DNA of 64,000 nt from Metabacillus bambusae (GCF_017497975.1 NZ_JAGDEL010000011.1:108380-172379), one strand, 5' to 3'. Positions 50,473 to 62,514 are shown, counted from the stretch's first letter. A program made the numbers and translations. The notes: generated by a model not told the origin, from the sequence alone.

Positions 50473-52011
50473 TCAATGTTTAAAATGACGTACTCCCGTG
50501 AATACCATTGTGATTCCATATTCATCAGCCATGCGGATTGAATCTTCATCACGAATTGATCCACCAGGTTGGATGATAGCTGTTACACCAGCTTTTGCCG
50601 CAGCTTCAACTGTGTCAGACATTGGGAAAAATGCATCAGAGCCTAGCGCACTACCTTGTGCTTTTTCACCAGCTTGCTCGATAGCAATTTTCGCTGATCC
50701 TACTCGGTTCATTTGACCAGCACCAACTCCAACTGTCATTTCATCCTTAGCAAGAACAATTGCATTTGATTTTACATGTTTTACTACCTTCCAAGCTAGT
50801 TTTAGATCCTTCCACTCTTCAGGAGAAGGCTCACGCTTCGTAGGGATTGTCACCTTAACATCTTCAAGAGAAAGTATATCCTCATCCTGTACTAATAAAC
50901 CACCATGGACAGATTGAAGCTGTTTTTCTGGTTTTGAAAGTGCTGAAACATCAATTGTTAATATACGAAGATTTTTCTTTCCTGTTAATACGTTTAAAGC
51001 TTCCTGGCTGTAAGAAGGTGCAATCACAATTTCAAGGAAGATTTCATGAAGCTTTTCAGCTGTTGCTAAATCAACCTCATGGTTCAAAGCAACAATGCCA
51101 CCGAAAATCGATGTTTTATCAGCTTCATAACAACGTGTAAATGCCTCAAATGTTGAAGTTCCAACACCAACACCACATGGATTCATATGCTTAACAGCAA
51201 CTGCTGCTGGTTCTGTAAATTCACGGACAATTTGCAATGCTGCATCAGCATCTTTAATGTTATTAAATGAAAGCTCTTTACCATGCAACTGTTTCGCGTT
51301 TGCGATTGACGCAACTGGTACGAAAGGCTTTTGATAGAACGTTGCTTTTTGATGAGGATTTTCTCCATAGCGAAGAGATTGCTTTTTCTCGAATGTATAT
51401 GTGACAGATTCTGGGTCTTCTTCACCAATCGTGTTTGTTAAAAATTCTGCAATTAATGCATCATATGCTGCTGTATGTCTAAATACCTTTGCAGCTAGAC
51501 GTTGTTTTTGTGCTAACGAAACCGTTCCAGATGCTTTTAGTTCCTCTAAAACAACACCGTAATCTTGTGGATCAACAAGAACAGTTACATCTTCATGGTT
51601 TTTAGCTGCAGAACGTAGCATTGAAGGGCCACCGATATCAATGTTTTCAATTGCATCCTGGAATTTAACATCTGGTTTTGAAATTGTTTCTTTAAAAGGA
51701 TAAAGATTCACAACAACCATATCAATTGTTTCAATGTTATTTTCCTTAAGCTGATTCATATGACTTTCATTGTTACGGACAGCTAATAAACCACCGTGGA
51801 TATTAGGATGAAGAGTCTTTACACGTCCGTCCATAATTTCTGGAAATCCAGTAACCTCAGAAATACCAATTACATTCAAACCGTTTTCTTCTAGTAATGA
51901 TTTCGTTCCACCTGTTGAGATGACTTCAACACCTAACTCTATTAACTCTTTTACAAAAGGAACGAGATTTTCTTTATTTGACACACTAATAAGCGCACGT
52001 TTGACTGTCAT
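50473..52011 (-). CDS. purH: Bifunctional AICAR transformylase / IMP cyclohydrolase
   Basis: A 512-residue enzyme for the last two steps to IMP. The N-terminal MGS-like domain ([41 protein letters not shown], to about residue 190) is the cyclohydrolase; the rest ([21 protein letters not shown] with the catalytic Lys-His; FFPMSDTVE) is the formyl transferase. ATG at 52,011 has GAGGTG at six nt; an in-frame GTG lies three codons upstream. It is 18 nt after purN. Confidence 0.97.
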   Translation of the reverse strand: MTVKRALISVSNKENLVPFVKELIELGVEVISTGGTKSLLEENGLNVIGISEVTGFPEIMDGRVKTLHPNIHGGLLAVRNNESHMNQLKENNIETIDMVVVNLYPFKETISKPDVKFQDAIENIDIGGPSMLRSAAKNHEDVTVLVDPQDYGVVLEELKASGTVSLAQKQRLAAKVFRHTAAYDALIAEFLTNTIGEEDPESVTYTFEKKQSLRYGENPHQKATFYQKPFVPVASIANAKQLHGKELSFNNIKDADAALQIVREFTEPAAVAVKHMNPCGVGVGTSTFEAFTRCYEADKTSIFGGIVALNHEVDLATAEKLHEIFLEIVIAPSYSQEALNVLTGKKNLRILTIDVSALSKPEKQLQSVHGGLLVQDEDILSLEDVKVTIPTKREPSPEEWKDLKLAWKVVKHVKSNAIVLAKDEMTVGVGAGQMNRVGSAKIAIEQAGEKAQGSALGSDAFFPMSDTVEAAAKAGVTAIIQPGGSIRDEDSIRMADEYGITMVFTGVRHFKH

Positions 52012-52029
52012 TTCATTCACCTCTAAGCT

Positions 52030-52596
52030 TTATTTTGATACTAACTCCCCGATCACCTTTGGATACAAGGCATGTTCAACTTTATGAATTTTATCCGCGA
52101 TTGTCAGGGCAGTATCTTCATTTGCAATTTCAATTGCTTGCTGAGCAATAATTGGTCCAGTATCCATACCAGCATCAACAAAATGAATTGTCACACCTGT
52201 TACCTTCACACCTGCGTGAAAAGCTTGGCCAATAGCATCTTTTCCTGGAAAAGCCGGCAATAAGGAAGGGTGAATATTCACGATTTTATTTGCATACGCA
52301 CCCAGCAATGTAGAACCAATTAACCTCATATAACCAGCGAGAATAACTAAATCAATTTGATGTTTTTGTAGAGCAGCTAAAATTTCACTTTCAAAATCTT
52401 CTTTTGTTTTAAATTCCTTTGGGACAAAACAAAAGACTGGTATACCTGCTGATTTCGCACGGTCTACTACACCTGCTTGAGGTTTATCACAAACAACAAG
52501 GCCAATCTCCGCTTTTACTGCACCAAGCTGTACTTGATCAAGTATTGCTTGAAAATTACTACCATTTCCTGATGCAAAAACGGCTATTTTCTTCAT
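52030..52596 (-). CDS. purN: Phosphoribosylglycinamide formyltransferase
   Basis: A 188-residue enzyme that uses 10-formyl-tetrahydrofolate to formylate [15 protein letters not shown] (about residues 7-18) binds the phosphate, and the catalytic Asn-His-Asp set lies in [16 protein letters not shown] (about 104-119) and [13 protein letters not shown] (about 137-149). Its ATG overlaps the purM stop by four nt, so translation is coupled. Confidence 0.97.
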   Translation of the reverse strand: MKKIAVFASGNGSNFQAILDQVQLGAVKAEIGLVVCDKPQAGVVDRAKSAGIPVFCFVPKEFKTKEDFESEILAALQKHQIDLVILAGYMRLIGSTLLGAYANKIVNIHPSLLPAFPGKDAIGQAFHAGVKVTGVTIHFVDAGMDTGPIIAQQAIEIANEDTALTIADKIHKVEHALYPKVIGELVSK

Positions 52597-53633
52597 CGAA
52601 GCGCTCCTCCACCAAACGAAACACCAGAACCTTCTATCACTCGTCCAATGATATATGCCTTTTCACCATTTCCTTCTAATTGCTGAATGACATCATGTAG
52701 AAGCTCTTCTTTAACCGCTAAAACAAACCCGATTCCCATGTTAAAGACATTGAACATATCTTCACTGCTAAGCTCACCTTTTTCTTTAAGGAAATCAAAA
52801 ATTTCCGGGAAAGGCCATGAACCATAATCAATTTCAGCACCTGTTCCTTCAGGAAGCATCCGTGGGATATTTTCGATAAATCCGCCACCTGTAATATGTG
52901 CCATACCGTCTACTTGGAATTTTTTAATTACATCAAGAACCGGTTTAACATATATTCTTGTTGGTGTTAATAAAACTTCACCTAAGTCTTTAGTAAATGG
53001 TTCATATACTGTTTTCAAATCAAGTTGTTGATCTTCAAGAAGAATTTTACGAACTAATGAAAATCCGTTGCTGTGTAAGCCACTTGATGAAAGACCTATT
53101 AAAACGTGTCCTGGCTTAATATTTTCTCCAGTTACAATCGCATCTTTTTCAACTACTCCAACTGAAAAACCAGCTACATCATATTCATCCTCTTCATATA
53201 ACCCAGGCATTTCAGCAGTCTCTCCACCGACTAATGCACAACCAGATTCTTCACAACCATCGGCAATTCCTTTTACAATTTGCTCAATCTTTTCTGGAAC
53301 AGCTTTTCCTAATGCTAAATAATCCAAGAAAAATAATGGCTCAGCACCTTGAGCTAAAATATCATTTACACACATTGCTACGGCGTCAATCCCAATAGAA
53401 TCATGCTTGTCAGCCATAAATGCAAGTTTTAGTTTTGTTCCTACGCCATCCGTACCTGAAACGAGAACAGGCTTTTTATAATCTAATTCACTTAAATCAA
53501 ACATTCCACCAAAGCCACCAAGTCCACCCATTACTCCCGCACGCATTGTCTTGGCAACATGCTTTTTCATTCTTGAAACAGCTTCATAGCCTGCTTCGAT
53601 ATCCACACCGGCTTGTTTATAAACGTCGGACAT
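52593..53633 (-). CDS. purM: Phosphoribosylformylglycinamidine cyclo-ligase
   Basis: A 346-residue ATP-dependent AIR synthetase. Family blocks are [15 protein letters not shown] (about residues 57-71), [23 protein letters not shown] (about 80-102), GGETAEMPG (about 135-143) and [16 protein letters not shown] (about 239-254). AAGGAGGAATCAGAC precedes the ATG. It overlaps purN by four nt; repeat copy 8 lies upstream. Confidence 0.97.
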   Translation of the reverse strand: MSDVYKQAGVDIEAGYEAVSRMKKHVAKTMRAGVMGGLGGFGGMFDLSELDYKKPVLVSGTDGVGTKLKLAFMADKHDSIGIDAVAMCVNDILAQGAEPLFFLDYLALGKAVPEKIEQIVKGIADGCEESGCALVGGETAEMPGLYEEDEYDVAGFSVGVVEKDAIVTGENIKPGHVLIGLSSSGLHSNGFSLVRKILLEDQQLDLKTVYEPFTKDLGEVLLTPTRIYVKPVLDVIKKFQVDGMAHITGGGFIENIPRMLPEGTGAEIDYGSWPFPEIFDFLKEKGELSSEDMFNVFNMGIGFVLAVKEELLHDVIQQLEGNGEKAYIIGRVIEGSGVSFGGGALR

Positions 53634-53721
53634 GTCTGATTCCTCCTTAGCAATCTCTTAAAAGTGATAAATTTATGTTAAAGCAAGACAGGAATCGATA
53701 TGTCGATTCCTATCTGGTTTT

Positions 53722-53849
53722 ACTTATTGTCCAGCTCCAGCGCCTAGACCATCTTAGGTCTACAGCCACTCAGGAATTGAAGACAAAGAACGTCTTCTAT
53801 TGCTGAGCGTCTTATACCTGTCAGGTCTCAAGGCGCTTACGCTTTTCTT
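53722..53849 (-). repeat. Structured interspersed repeat, copy 8, between purF and purM
   Basis: On the minus strand AAAAGCGTAAGCGCCTTG starts five nt after the purF stop codon, and the element ends GGCGCTGGAGCTGGAC. The middle folds by AGCAATAGAAGACG with CGTCTTCAATTCCT-like pairing, again with changes on both sides of the stem. It lies sense inside the pur transcript. Confidence 0.82.
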
Positions 53850-53851
53850 AT

Positions 53852-55264
53852 TTATGCCTTCTCATGTGGAAGCACAGTATCTTGATATATTTCAGTAGGG
53901 TAACGTCCTGTAAAGCATGCTAAGCATTGCCCTTTGTTTTCACCTTCATATTGGCGACCAATGCCTTCTAGTAAACCTTCTACACTTAAAAAGGCTAAGC
54001 TGTCTGCCCCAATCATTTGACGAATTTCTTCTACTGAATTGCTTGATGCAATCAGTTCCTCGTGTGTTGATGTATCAATTCCATAGAAACAAGGATTCGC
54101 AATTGGCGGTGAACTGATTCGAACATGAACCTCTTTTGCTCCAGCTTCACGAAGCATTGTTACAATTCGTTTACTAGTTGTTCCACGTACAATAGAGTCA
54201 TCTACCATAACAACTCGTTTTCCCTCAACAACACCACGTACAGCCGATAACTTCATTTTTACACCTTGCTCACGTAATTCTTGTGAAGGTTGGATAAATG
54301 TACGTCCTACATAACGATTTTTAATTAGGCCTAGCTCATATGGGATACCAGTTAACTCTGCAAATCCAATCGCAGCAGAAATACTTGAATCCGGTACACC
54401 TGTTACAACATCAGCATCAATTTCTGACTCGACAGCTAAACGTTTACCGAGGTTTTTACGAGCTGTATGAACATTAATTCCGTCAATATTGCTATCTGGA
54501 CGAGAGAAATAAATATACTCCATACTACAAATTGAACGATTAATATTCATTGAGAAACGCTCAGAGCGAATTCCTTCATCATTAATAATTAATAGCTCAC
54601 CTGGTTGAACATCTCTTTCGTATTTTGCTCCAACAACATCAAAGGCACATGTTTCTGAAGCAACGACATAAGCATCTCCCATTACACCGATTGACAAAGG
54701 ACGCAAACCATTAGGATCGAGCGCAACCATCATTTCCGTTTCAGTCATAATTAAGAAAGCATATGCTCCCTTAATAACTGTTAACGCACTTTTGACAGCT
54801 TCCTTCATATCCTGATAGCCGCTTCTTCTTATAAGATGTGCAAGCACCTCTGTATCCGAAGTTGTTTGAAAAATACTACCTTGACTCTCAAGCTGATGTT
54901 TAAGCTGATTAGCATTTACAAGGTTACCGTTATGAGCGAGTGCTAAACTTCCGCTATGTGATTTAAAAAGCAAAGGCTGGACATTTTCATATCCGCCTCC
55001 ACCTGCTGTCGCATAACGAACATGTCCTATAGCCCCTTTACCAGATAACTCATTTAATTTGCCGTTTCCGAAAACCTCTGAAATTAAGCCTAACCCCTTC
55101 ATGCCTGTTAGCTTCTCACCATCAGTTGTAACAATCCCTGCACCTTCTTGACCTCTGTGCTGAAGACTGTGTAGACCATAGTACGTAATTTGAGCCGCTT
55201 CTTTGTGACCCCAAATTCCGAAGACGCCACACTCTTCATTTAATCCCTTGATTTCAGCAAGCAT
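53852..55264 (-). CDS. purF: Amidophosphoribosyltransferase
   Basis: The 470-residue first enzyme of purine synthesis. Starting at 55,264, [16 protein letters not shown] includes the 11-residue propeptide that is cut off so that Cys12 becomes the N-terminal nucleophile of the glutaminase domain (to about 230). The PRPP-binding site is [16 protein letters not shown] (about residues 343-358). The Bacillus-type iron-sulfur cysteines are visible, including the late CLACFTG. A frame start six codons upstream is not supported; AAAGGAG stands before the ATG. It overlaps purL by 25 nt. Confidence 0.97.
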   Translation of the reverse strand: MLAEIKGLNEECGVFGIWGHKEAAQITYYGLHSLQHRGQEGAGIVTTDGEKLTGMKGLGLISEVFGNGKLNELSGKGAIGHVRYATAGGGGYENVQPLLFKSHSGSLALAHNGNLVNANQLKHQLESQGSIFQTTSDTEVLAHLIRRSGYQDMKEAVKSALTVIKGAYAFLIMTETEMMVALDPNGLRPLSIGVMGDAYVVASETCAFDVVGAKYERDVQPGELLIINDEGIRSERFSMNINRSICSMEYIYFSRPDSNIDGINVHTARKNLGKRLAVESEIDADVVTGVPDSSISAAIGFAELTGIPYELGLIKNRYVGRTFIQPSQELREQGVKMKLSAVRGVVEGKRVVMVDDSIVRGTTSKRIVTMLREAGAKEVHVRISSPPIANPCFYGIDTSTHEELIASSNSVEEIRQMIGADSLAFLSVEGLLEGIGRQYEGENKGQCLACFTGRYPTEIYQDTVLPHEKA

Positions 55265-57468
55265 GGGATAGCTCCTTTCCATGCATCCTTTAATTCTTCA
55301 ACAGATGCATCGACAAGTGATTCATCGTTTTCGTTATTTATGATAAGTTTCCCTGTATCAGTTACTTCTCCAATACAAACCGCATTAACCAGTTGTTCAA
55401 ACGCTTGTTGATTTTCTTTTTTCACTGAAACAACAAACCTTGTTTGTGATTCACTAAATAATGCAGCAGTTGCATCACCTTTAAGTGTTACAGTTGCTCC
55501 AAGCCCGTTTCCACCAAATAGAGGCTCTGCTAGGGCAACAGCAACTCCACCTTCTGATACATCATGAGCAGATGCAACTGTATTTGCACGGATCGCTTTT
55601 GAAAGCTGTCCTAATGTATTTCTTTCCTTCTCTAAATCAAGCTCTGGTGATTTACCAAAGATTTTCCCGTAAGTTAGCTTTTGAAGCTCACTACCACCAA
55701 ATTCAGGCTTAGTTTCCCCAATTAAGTAAATAAGATCTTCAGCTGCTTTGAAATCTTGAGTTGTAATATAGTCTGTATCTTCAATTAACCCAACCATACC
55801 AATAACAGGTGTAGGGTAAATTGCCGTTCCGTTCGTTTCATTGTATAACGATACGTTTCCACCGATTACTGGTGTATCTAACACACGACATGCTTCACTA
55901 ATACCGTCAGCTGCTTTTTCAATTTGCCAGAAAATCTCAGGCTTTTCAGGATTACCGAAGTTTAAGTTATCAGTAATAGCTAATGGGGTTGCACCTGAAC
56001 ATACAATATTACGTGCAGCTTCAGCTACTGCAATTTGTCCGCCAACTTCAGGATCTAAGTATAAATAACGAGAATTACAGTCAGTTGTCATTGCTAATGC
56101 TTTTTTCGTATCACGAATACGAACAACTGCAGCGTCAGAGCCTGGTGCTACAACTGTATTTGTGCGTACCATATAATCATATTGATCATAAACCCATTCT
56201 TTACTTGCAATTGTCGGTTGGCTTAATAAATTAATAAGCGTCTCTTTATAGTTATCCACTTGAATTGGTGCAACGTCCATTTGTTGGAACTCTTCAAAGT
56301 ACGCAGGTACTGCTGAAGGTTTATGATAAACCGGTGCTTCTTCAGCTAATGCATCAACTGGAAGCTCACAAACTACTTCTCCTTTATGGAAAAGACGAAG
56401 CATTTTATCGTCTGTTACTTTACCAACTGTTACAGCTTCTAAATCATATTTTTCAAACAGGTCAATGATTTCCTGCTCTCTTCCCTTTTCAATAACAAGA
56501 AGCATTCTTTCTTGTGATTCAGAAAGCATCATTTCATATGGCGTCATGCCTGTTTCACGTTGTGGTATAAGGTCTAAGTTCATTTCAATACCAGATCCAG
56601 CTTTACTAGCCATTTCTGCTGATGAGCTTGTTAATCCGGCAGCACCCATATCTTGAATACCTACTAGAGCATCATTTTTAACGACTTCAAGACAAGCCTC
56701 TAGTAAAAGTTTCTCCATGAATGGATCCCCTACTTGAACAGCTGGACGATTTTCTCCAGAATCCTCAGTCAATTCTTCAGAAGCAAATGTCGCACCATGA
56801 ATTCCATCACGACCAGTTTTAGCTCCAACATACATAACCGTGTTGCCAACGCCTTTTGCCAGACCTTTTTTAATATCTTCATGATTAATTAATCCAACAC
56901 ACATGGCATTAACAAGTGGATTTCCTTCGTATGAGCTGTCAAATTGGATTTCCCCACCTACTGTCGGAATCCCAATACAGTTACCGTAGCCAGCAATACC
57001 AGCAACAACCTCTTCAAACAAATATTTCACACGTGGTGTTTTTAATTCACCGAAGCGTAAAGAGTTTAAGATTGCAATTGGTCTTGCTCCCATAGAGAAA
57101 ACGTCACGAATGATACCACCCACACCAGTTGCTGCACCTTGGTATGGCTCAATTGCTGAAGGGTGGTTATGACTTTCAATTTTAAACACAACCGCTTGAT
57201 TGTCACCGATATCGACAATCCCCGCTCCTTCTCCAGGACCTTGTAATACTTTTTCTCCAGTTATAGGGAATTTCTTCAAAATAGGCTTTGAATTTTTATA
57301 GCTGCAGTGCTCAGACCACATAACTGAAAAAATACCGATTTCAGTGTAATTCGGAAGACGACCGATTATCTTTTCAATAAGGGCAAACTCATCATCACTT
57401 ACACCCATTTGTCTGTAGACTTTTTCATCTTTTATCATCTGGTTAGTTGGTTCAAGCAGTAGTGACAT
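55240..57468 (-). CDS. purL: Phosphoribosylformylglycinamidine synthase subunit PurL
   Basis: The 742-residue small-type PurL, the ATP-using synthetase part of FGAM synthase, working with PurQ and Pur[15 protein letters not shown] (about residues 48-61), [23 protein letters not shown] (about 90-112) and [21 protein letters not shown] [13 protein letters not shown] (about 269-281) are family signatures. GGAGGGAATCTC precedes the ATG. It overlaps purQ by 17 nt and purF by 25 nt. Confidence 0.97.
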   Translation of the reverse strand: MSLLLEPTNQMIKDEKVYRQMGVSDDEFALIEKIIGRLPNYTEIGIFSVMWSEHCSYKNSKPILKKFPITGEKVLQGPGEGAGIVDIGDNQAVVFKIESHNHPSAIEPYQGAATGVGGIIRDVFSMGARPIAILNSLRFGELKTPRVKYLFEEVVAGIAGYGNCIGIPTVGGEIQFDSSYEGNPLVNAMCVGLINHEDIKKGLAKGVGNTVMYVGAKTGRDGIHGATFASEELTEDSGENRPAVQVGDPFMEKLLLEACLEVVKNDALVGIQDMGAAGLTSSSAEMASKAGSGIEMNLDLIPQRETGMTPYEMMLSESQERMLLVIEKGREQEIIDLFEKYDLEAVTVGKVTDDKMLRLFHKGEVVCELPVDALAEEAPVYHKPSAVPAYFEEFQQMDVAPIQVDNYKETLINLLSQPTIASKEWVYDQYDYMVRTNTVVAPGSDAAVVRIRDTKKALAMTTDCNSRYLYLDPEVGGQIAVAEAARNIVCSGATPLAITDNLNFGNPEKPEIFWQIEKAADGISEACRVLDTPVIGGNVSLYNETNGTAIYPTPVIGMVGLIEDTDYITTQDFKAAEDLIYLIGETKPEFGGSELQKLTYGKIFGKSPELDLEKERNTLGQLSKAIRANTVASAHDVSEGGVAVALAEPLFGGNGLGATVTLKGDATAALFSESQTRFVVSVKKENQQAFEQLVNAVCIGEVTDTGKLIINNENDESLVDASVEELKDAWKGAIPCLLKSRD

Positions 57469-58135
57469 GAGATTCCCTCCAGTTTTTCACAATAGATTGA
57501 AATAATTTTAATCCATCTGCACTTCCTAGTAACTCGTCAACCGCACGTTCAGGATGTGGCATCATTCCTAAAACATTTCCACGTTCATTAGTAATACCAG
57601 CGATATCCACTAAGCTCCCATTTGGATTCGTTTCGTACGTTAACACAATTTGATTGTTTGCTTTTAGCGTTTGAAGTGTTTCTTCATCACAATAATAATT
57701 CCCTTCTCCATGTGCGATCGGAACGGAGATAATCTCATTTTGCTTATATGCAGACGTAAAAGCTGTCTCATTATTGGCAACCTTTAGGTTTACTGGTCGA
57801 CACATAAACTTTAAGTTCTCGTTTCTTTTCATCGCGCCTGGAAGTAATCCTACTTCTAATAAAATCTGGAATCCATTACACACGCCAAGTACAGGCTTAC
57901 CTGCTTCAGCCGCTTTTACAACTTCTTTCATAACATTAGAAAAACCAGCAATAGCACCTGAACGTAAGTAATCTCCATAAGAGAAACCACCCGGTAATAA
58001 AATTCCATCAAAACCACTTAAATCTGTTTCGTCATGCCATACATACTCTACTTCTTCACCAAGCTCATCCTTAATAGCATGATACATATCAACATCACAG
58101 TTAGATCCTGGGAAAACGATCACAGCGAATTTCAC
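57452..58135 (-). CDS. purQ: Phosphoribosylformylglycinamidine synthase subunit PurQ
   Basis: The 227-residue glutaminase subunit, which passes ammonia to PurL. The class I amidotransferase triad is visible: Cys in [10 protein letters not shown] (about residue 86), and His and Glu in [12 protein letters not shown] (about 194 and 196). The start is GTG, overlapping the purS stop as GTGA. Confidence 0.97.
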   Translation of the reverse strand: MKFAVIVFPGSNCDVDMYHAIKDELGEEVEYVWHDETDLSGFDGILLPGGFSYGDYLRSGAIAGFSNVMKEVVKAAEAGKPVLGVCNGFQILLEVGLLPGAMKRNENLKFMCRPVNLKVANNETAFTSAYKQNEIISVPIAHGEGNYYCDEETLQTLKANNQIVLTYETNPNGSLVDIAGITNERGNVLGMMPHPERAVDELLGSADGLKLFQSIVKNWRESHVTTA

Positions 58136-58386
58136 TTTGTGACAACCTCCTGTACCTCATAGCTAAAGTCTTCAATCACTGTATTAGCAAGTAATTTTTC
58201 ACACATTTCACGAACGGCTACATCAAGGTCACGATCTGACTTTTCAATCGTTAGTTCCATATATTTTCCGATACGAACATCTTGAACCTCATTATAAGAC
58301 ATACTGTGTAATGCACTCTTAACTGCGCTTCCTTGTGGATCTAATACACTTTCTCTTAACGTGATATAAACTTTTACTTTGTACAT
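58132..58386 (-). CDS. purS: Phosphoribosylformylglycinamidine synthase subunit PurS
   Basis: The 84-residue bridging subunit of FGAM synthase. [19 protein letters not shown] (residues 4-22) is the family signature. ATG overlaps the purC stop by one base, and its end overlaps purQ, so purC-purS-purQ-purL-purF form a tightly coupled series. Confidence 0.96.
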   Translation of the reverse strand: MYKVKVYITLRESVLDPQGSAVKSALHSMSYNEVQDVRIGKYMELTIEKSDRDLDVAVREMCEKLLANTVIEDFSYEVQEVVTK

Positions 58387-59105
58387 TATGATTGGCCTCC
58401 AAGTCTAGTTAAAATCTCTTCATATGCATCAGTTAAACTGCCAATACCTCGGCGGAAAACATCTTTATCAAATTTTTCATTTGTTTTAATATCCCATAAT
58501 CGACAAGTATCTGGTGAAACTTCATCAGCTAAAATGATGTTTCCTTCTTCAGTGACTCCAAATTCTAGTTTAAAATCAATTAATCGTACATCACATGATA
58601 AAAAGTGAGACTTTAATACTTCATTTACTTGCTTAGCAAGTGTTTTTAACGTTTCAACTTGCTCCTTCGTTGCAAGGTTTAAAAGTGCAATATGATCCTC
58701 GGTAATTAGTGGGTCACCTAATGCATCATCTTTATAGTAGAACTCAACAAGTGTTTCTTTGATTTCTGTTCCTTCTTCAATACCAAGTCGTTTAGAAAGA
58801 CTTCCAGCAACAACATTTCTAACAACAACTTCAAGTGGGATAATTGTCACTTTTTTCACAAGCTGCTCTGTCTCAGATAAGCGCTTCACAAAATGATTTT
58901 CAATATTATTAGCTGTTAGCTTTTCAAAAATCAATGTTGAAATCTCATTGTTTAAGCGACCTTTACCAGTAATCTCTTCCTTTTTCACACCGTTAAAAGC
59001 TGTTGCAGAATCTTTATAAGATACTAGTAAAATGTTTGGTTCATTTGTTTTATAAATGCGTTTTGCTTTACCTTCGTAAAGTAAGTCAAGTTTTTCAGTA
59101 ATCAT
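58386..59105 (-). CDS. purC: Phosphoribosylaminoimidazole-succinocarboxamide synthase
   Basis: The 239-residue SAICAR synthetase. [11 protein letters not shown] (about residues 8-18) is the ATP loop, [14 protein letters not shown] (about 92-105) and [14 protein letters not shown] (about 193-206) hold substrate-site residues. GGAGGGCTACC precedes the ATG. A 134-nt gap with a hairpin separates it from purB. Confidence 0.97.
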   Translation of the reverse strand: MITEKLDLLYEGKAKRIYKTNEPNILLVSYKDSATAFNGVKKEEITGKGRLNNEISTLIFEKLTANNIENHFVKRLSETEQLVKKVTIIPLEVVVRNVVAGSLSKRLGIEEGTEIKETLVEFYYKDDALGDPLITEDHIALLNLATKEQVETLKTLAKQVNEVLKSHFLSCDVRLIDFKLEFGVTEEGNIILADEVSPDTCRLWDIKTNEKFDKDVFRRGIGSLTDAYEEILTRLGGQS

Positions 59106-59194
59106 GGTAGCCCTCCTAAACGGAATATTGTGAACTTTCAGGCTAGTACGTATTATTTGTTAGATAATCTAACCCTGTATTTTAATCAAAGATA

Positions 59195-59232
59195 TAGCAA
59201 GGGGCTTTTTAGTAGACCCTTGCTATTTTTTT
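59195..59232 (+). terminator. Hairpin in the purB-purC gap, terminator-like on the opposite strand
   Basis: TAGCAAGGG pairs with CCCTTGCTA around a 13-nt loop. On the plus strand a seven-T run follows, while on the minus strand (the pur transcript) there is no T-run after the stem. It may stop antisense transcripts, or act as an RNA processing or stability hairpin in pur mRNA. Confidence 0.6.
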
Positions 59233-59239
59233 GTGATCT

Positions 59240-60532
59240 TTATAGACCTAAACGTTCGAAAATTGCATCTACACCTTTTAAGTGGTAGTTATAATCAAAG
59301 CAATCTTCAATCTTTTCAGCTGAAAGGCGTGATGTAATCTTTTCTTCAGCTTCAACTAGCCCACGGAATGGTACTTGTTTCTCCCAAGCTTCCATTGCTT
59401 TAGGTTGAACAAGGTCATAAGCTTCTTCTCTAGTCATACCTGTATCAATTAAAGCTAGTAGTACACGTTGAGAATAGATTAAGCCTTGTGTACGGTCCAT
59501 ATTACGCTTCATATTTTCAGGGAAAACAGTTAAGTTCTTCACAATATTTCCGAAGCGATTTAACATGTAGTTTAATGCAATTGTTGCATCAGGTAAGATA
59601 ATACGTTCAGCAGATGAGTGAGAAATATCTCTTTCATGCCATAACGGCACATTTTCATACGCTGTTAGCATATAGCCTCGAATCACACGTGCAAGGCCTG
59701 TCATGTTTTCTGATCCGATTGGATTTCGTTTATGTGGCATTGCAGAAGATCCTTTTTGACCCTTAGCAAAGGACTCTTCAACTTCACGTGTTTCACTCTT
59801 TTGTAATCCACGGATTTCGATCGCAAATTTTTCAATCGAAGTTGCAACTAATGCTAAAGCTGCCATGTAATCTGCGTGACGATCTCGTTGTAACGTTTGA
59901 GTTGAGATAGGTGCAGGTTGTGTTCCTAATTTCTCACACACATACTTTTCTACAAATGGATCGATATTTGCGTATGTTCCAACCGCTCCAGATATCTTTC
60001 CGAATTCAACACCTGATGCCGCACGTTTAAAGCGATCTAGGTTACGCTTCATTTCTTCGTACCAAAGACCAAGCTTTAAGCCAAATGTTGTTGGTTCAGC
60101 GTGAACACCATGTGTACGCCCCATCATAACTGTATATTTATGCTCTTGTGCTTTATCTTTTAAAATTTGAATGAAGTTCTCGATATCTTTTAAAAGAATA
60201 TCGTTTGCTTGTTTAAGTAAGTAAGAAAGGGCTGTGTCTACTACATCAGTTGAAGTTAAGCCATAATGAACCCACTTGCGCTCTTCACCTAATGTCTCAG
60301 ATACAGCTCTAGTGAATGCTACTACATCATGTCTGGTTTCTAGCTCGATTTCATTGATACGATTAACATCAAATGAAGCGTTTTTGCGAAGAAGAGCAAC
60401 GTCCTCTTTAGGAATAACACCTAATTCAGCCCAAGCTTCACAAGCAAGAATTTCAACCTCTAACCATGCTTTAAATTTGTTTTCTTCCGTCCAAATAGAT
60501 CCCATTTCTTCTCTTGTATAACGTTCAATCAT
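59240..60532 (-). CDS. purB: Adenylosuccinate lyase
   Basis: A 430-residue fumarase/aspartase-superfamily enzyme that acts twice in purine synthesis (SAICAR to AICAR, and adenylosuccinate to AMP). The signature [15 protein letters not shown] (about residues 261-275) with the catalytic serine loop is intact, and the His of TSTDVVDTA / [14 protein letters not shown] (about 138-151) is present. GGGGGCAAAAAG stands before the ATG. Confidence 0.97.
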   Translation of the reverse strand: MIERYTREEMGSIWTEENKFKAWLEVEILACEAWAELGVIPKEDVALLRKNASFDVNRINEIELETRHDVVAFTRAVSETLGEERKWVHYGLTSTDVVDTALSYLLKQANDILLKDIENFIQILKDKAQEHKYTVMMGRTHGVHAEPTTFGLKLGLWYEEMKRNLDRFKRAASGVEFGKISGAVGTYANIDPFVEKYVCEKLGTQPAPISTQTLQRDRHADYMAALALVATSIEKFAIEIRGLQKSETREVEESFAKGQKGSSAMPHKRNPIGSENMTGLARVIRGYMLTAYENVPLWHERDISHSSAERIILPDATIALNYMLNRFGNIVKNLTVFPENMKRNMDRTQGLIYSQRVLLALIDTGMTREEAYDLVQPKAMEAWEKQVPFRGLVEAEEKITSRLSAEKIEDCFDYNYHLKGVDAIFERLGL

Positions 60533-60547
60533 CTTTTTGCCCCCGTT

Positions 60548-61678
60548 CTAATTTTGGCCCCATATATGGTTAATGTTTTCTATGTCTTTTTCTATTGATT
60601 CACTTATAAGAGTAACATGTCCCATCTTACGTTTAGCAACTGGTTCCTTCTTTCCGTAAAGATGAAGCTTTGCAGTTTCGAGTAATGAAATATGGTCATT
60701 GATAATACTTAAATCTTCCCCTAAAAGGTTAATCATCATTCCACTTTGTAGTAATGTAGTACGCCCTAAAGGAAGGTTACACACCGCTCGAATATGTTGT
60801 TCAAATTGATCTGTTTCACATAAGTCAATCGTATAATGACCAGAATTATGTGGACGTGGAGCTAATTCATTAATAAAAATGTCTCCATCTATTGTTAAAA
60901 ACATTTCTACAGCAAGTGTTCCCACAAGTTCGAAGCTATTTGAAAGCTTTATTGCTACCTGTTGTGCTCTTGTTATGACCTCTTCCGTAACTCTTGCTGG
61001 TACAATGCTTTGATATAAAATATTGTCTTTATGGATATTTTCAGCTACTGGGAACGTCTTTGTTTCTCCATTAACAGATCTCGTGACAATAACTGAAATT
61101 TCTTTATCAAAAGGAACCCATTTCTCTAAAATACATGTTCCAAGTAATAATAGTTTTTTTGCTTCAGCTAAATCTTGCTCTGAACGGAGTACAACCTGAC
61201 CCTTTCCATCGTAACCGCCTCTACACGTTTTTAACACACTAGGATACTGAAGTAGCTTTATGGCATCTGTTAGCTCTACTTCATCATGAATGATCTGATA
61301 CGGAGCTACTACACATCCTGCTTTTTCAATGGCAGCTTTTTCTGTTTCACGATCTTGTGTAAGCAGTAATAATGAACTCTTTTGAGGCAAATGTGCATTT
61401 TCCTCTAGCCAAGTCAAAGCAGTATAATCTATGTTTTCAAATTCATAAGTAATAACATCACTAATTTCAGCTAGCTTTTTTATTGCATCCAAATCATCAT
61501 AGCTTGCTGTGATCTCTATATCAGCAATTTGACCACAAGGGCAATCTACTGTTGGATCTAATACTGCGATACGATAGCCAAGTTGCCTTGCAGCGATCGC
61601 CATCATTCGACCAAGCTGTCCACCACCGATAATTCCTATTGTCTGACCTGGAAGGATTCTTTTACTATTCAAGTTCAT
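60548..61678 (-). CDS. purK: N5-carboxyaminoimidazole ribonucleotide synthase
   Basis: A 376-residue ATP-grasp carboxylase that makes N5-CAIR from AIR and bicarbonate. [14 protein letters not shown] (about residues 14-27) is the N-terminal fold, [12 protein letters not shown] (about 150-161) the ATP loop and [15 protein letters not shown] (about 268-282) the metal site. ATG at 61,678 overlaps purE by 14 nt; a GTG one codon before it is also possible. Confidence 0.96.
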   Translation of the reverse strand: MNLNSKRILPGQTIGIIGGGQLGRMMAIAARQLGYRIAVLDPTVDCPCGQIADIEITASYDDLDAIKKLAEISDVITYEFENIDYTALTWLEENAHLPQKSSLLLLTQDRETEKAAIEKAGCVVAPYQIIHDEVELTDAIKLLQYPSVLKTCRGGYDGKGQVVLRSEQDLAEAKKLLLLGTCILEKWVPFDKEISVIVTRSVNGETKTFPVAENIHKDNILYQSIVPARVTEEVITRAQQVAIKLSNSFELVGTLAVEMFLTIDGDIFINELAPRPHNSGHYTIDLCETDQFEQHIRAVCNLPLGRTTLLQSGMMINLLGEDLSIINDHISLLETAKLHLYGKKEPVAKRKMGHVTLISESIEKDIENINHIWGQN

Positions 61679-62153
61679 CACTGCTCTCTAGCACCTTTAA
61701 ACGAAGCTCTTCTCTTCTAGTATCAAGTTTGTCAGCTAAGCTCTGATCTCCTGTTGAAAGAATTTCAGCTGCAAGCAATCCAGCATTCGTTGCCCCAGCT
61801 TTACCAATAGCAACTGTTGCTACTGGGACTCCTCCTGGCATCTGTACTATTGATAGTAATGAATCAAGACCATTTAACGCCTTTGACTGAACTGGAACAC
61901 CTATAACAGGTAGTGTTGTTTTCGCTGCAACCATTCCCGGTAGATGTGCTGCACCACCTGCACCAGCAACGATTACCTTTAAACCTCTATTTCTAGCATT
62001 CTCTGCATATTCAAACATGTAATCAGGAGTACGATGTGCAGATACTACCTTTTTTTCATATGGTACGTTAAGCTCATCTAATATCTCACATGCATGCTTC
62101 ATTGTTTCCCAGTCAGATGTACTTCCCATAATAACCCCAACAAGCGGCTCCAT
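61665..62153 (-). CDS. purE: N5-carboxyaminoimidazole ribonucleotide mutase
   Basis: The 162-residue class I PurE, which converts N5-CAIR to [13 protein letters not shown] (about residues 10-18), VSAHRTPD (about 38-45) with the catalytic His, and [11 protein letters not shown] (about 63-73) are all present. AAAGGTGGGGAAAAG precedes the ATG. First gene of the pur operon, behind the riboswitch leader. Confidence 0.97.
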   Translation of the reverse strand: MEPLVGVIMGSTSDWETMKHACEILDELNVPYEKKVVSAHRTPDYMFEYAENARNRGLKVIVAGAGGAAHLPGMVAAKTTLPVIGVPVQSKALNGLDSLLSIVQMPGGVPVATVAIGKAGATNAGLLAAEILSTGDQSLADKLDTRREELRLKVLESSDELE

Positions 62154-62235
62154 CTTTTCCCCACCTTTAGCATTACTTACTTTGATACAAATGGTTATTC
62201 AATAATATTAGCGTTGTTCCATTTTTTCATACAAA

Positions 62236-62296
62236 CACAAAAGGCTCGATATCTGCACTTTCTCCTTTTATAGAGAAAGTACAGTACATCGAGCCC
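62236..62296 (-). terminator. Riboswitch-controlled terminator of the pur leader
   Basis: On the minus strand GGCTCGAT pairs with ATCGAGCC, with an inner ACTTTCTC/GAGAAAGT stem, followed by TTTTGTG. It stands between the purine aptamer and purE, where guanine binding would favour it. Confidence 0.9.
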
Positions 62297-62339
62297 GGAT
62301 TAATCATTTTTCATCCGAATCGTATATACGTACACTTTC

Positions 62340-62408
62340 CCTCATAGTCCGATGATTTACGGTCAACGGGTAGAAACTTCTGGGCCATATTCCCAATTTT
62401 ATATGAGG
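62340..62408 (-). ncRNA. Purine riboswitch aptamer, guanine type
   Basis: On the minus strand P1 is formed by CCTCATAT and CTATGAGG. Between them are the conserved pieces AATATGG, AGTTTCTACC and ACCGTAAAT with the two kissing stem-loops. The specificity position is C in GGACTATGAGG, as in guanine/hypoxanthine-binding members (adenine types have U). B. subtilis purE has the same control. Confidence 0.95.
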
Positions 62409-62436
62409 TTATCGTTATCGCTTATTTACATGTATT

Positions 62437-62514
62437 ATCTTAACAATGAAGACTATCAATGTCAACGTAAAATCGAACGATTTATTTTTTTAGTATGTTA
62501 ATGTTCGGTTTTTA
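62437..62514 (-). promoter_or_regulatory. pur promoter with PurR PurBoxes
   Basis: On the minus strand TTGACA (62,465-62,460), a 17-bp spacer and TAAGAT (62,442-62,437) form a sigma-A promoter. Upstream are two PurBox-like sites facing each other: AAAACCGAACATT (about 62,513-62,501) and, inverted, AAATCGAACGATT (about 62,470-62,483), with the CGAA cores about 16-20 bp apart. This is the arrangement bound by PurR of Bacillus, which is released by PRPP. The left box overlaps the last codons of yebG. Confidence 0.88.
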
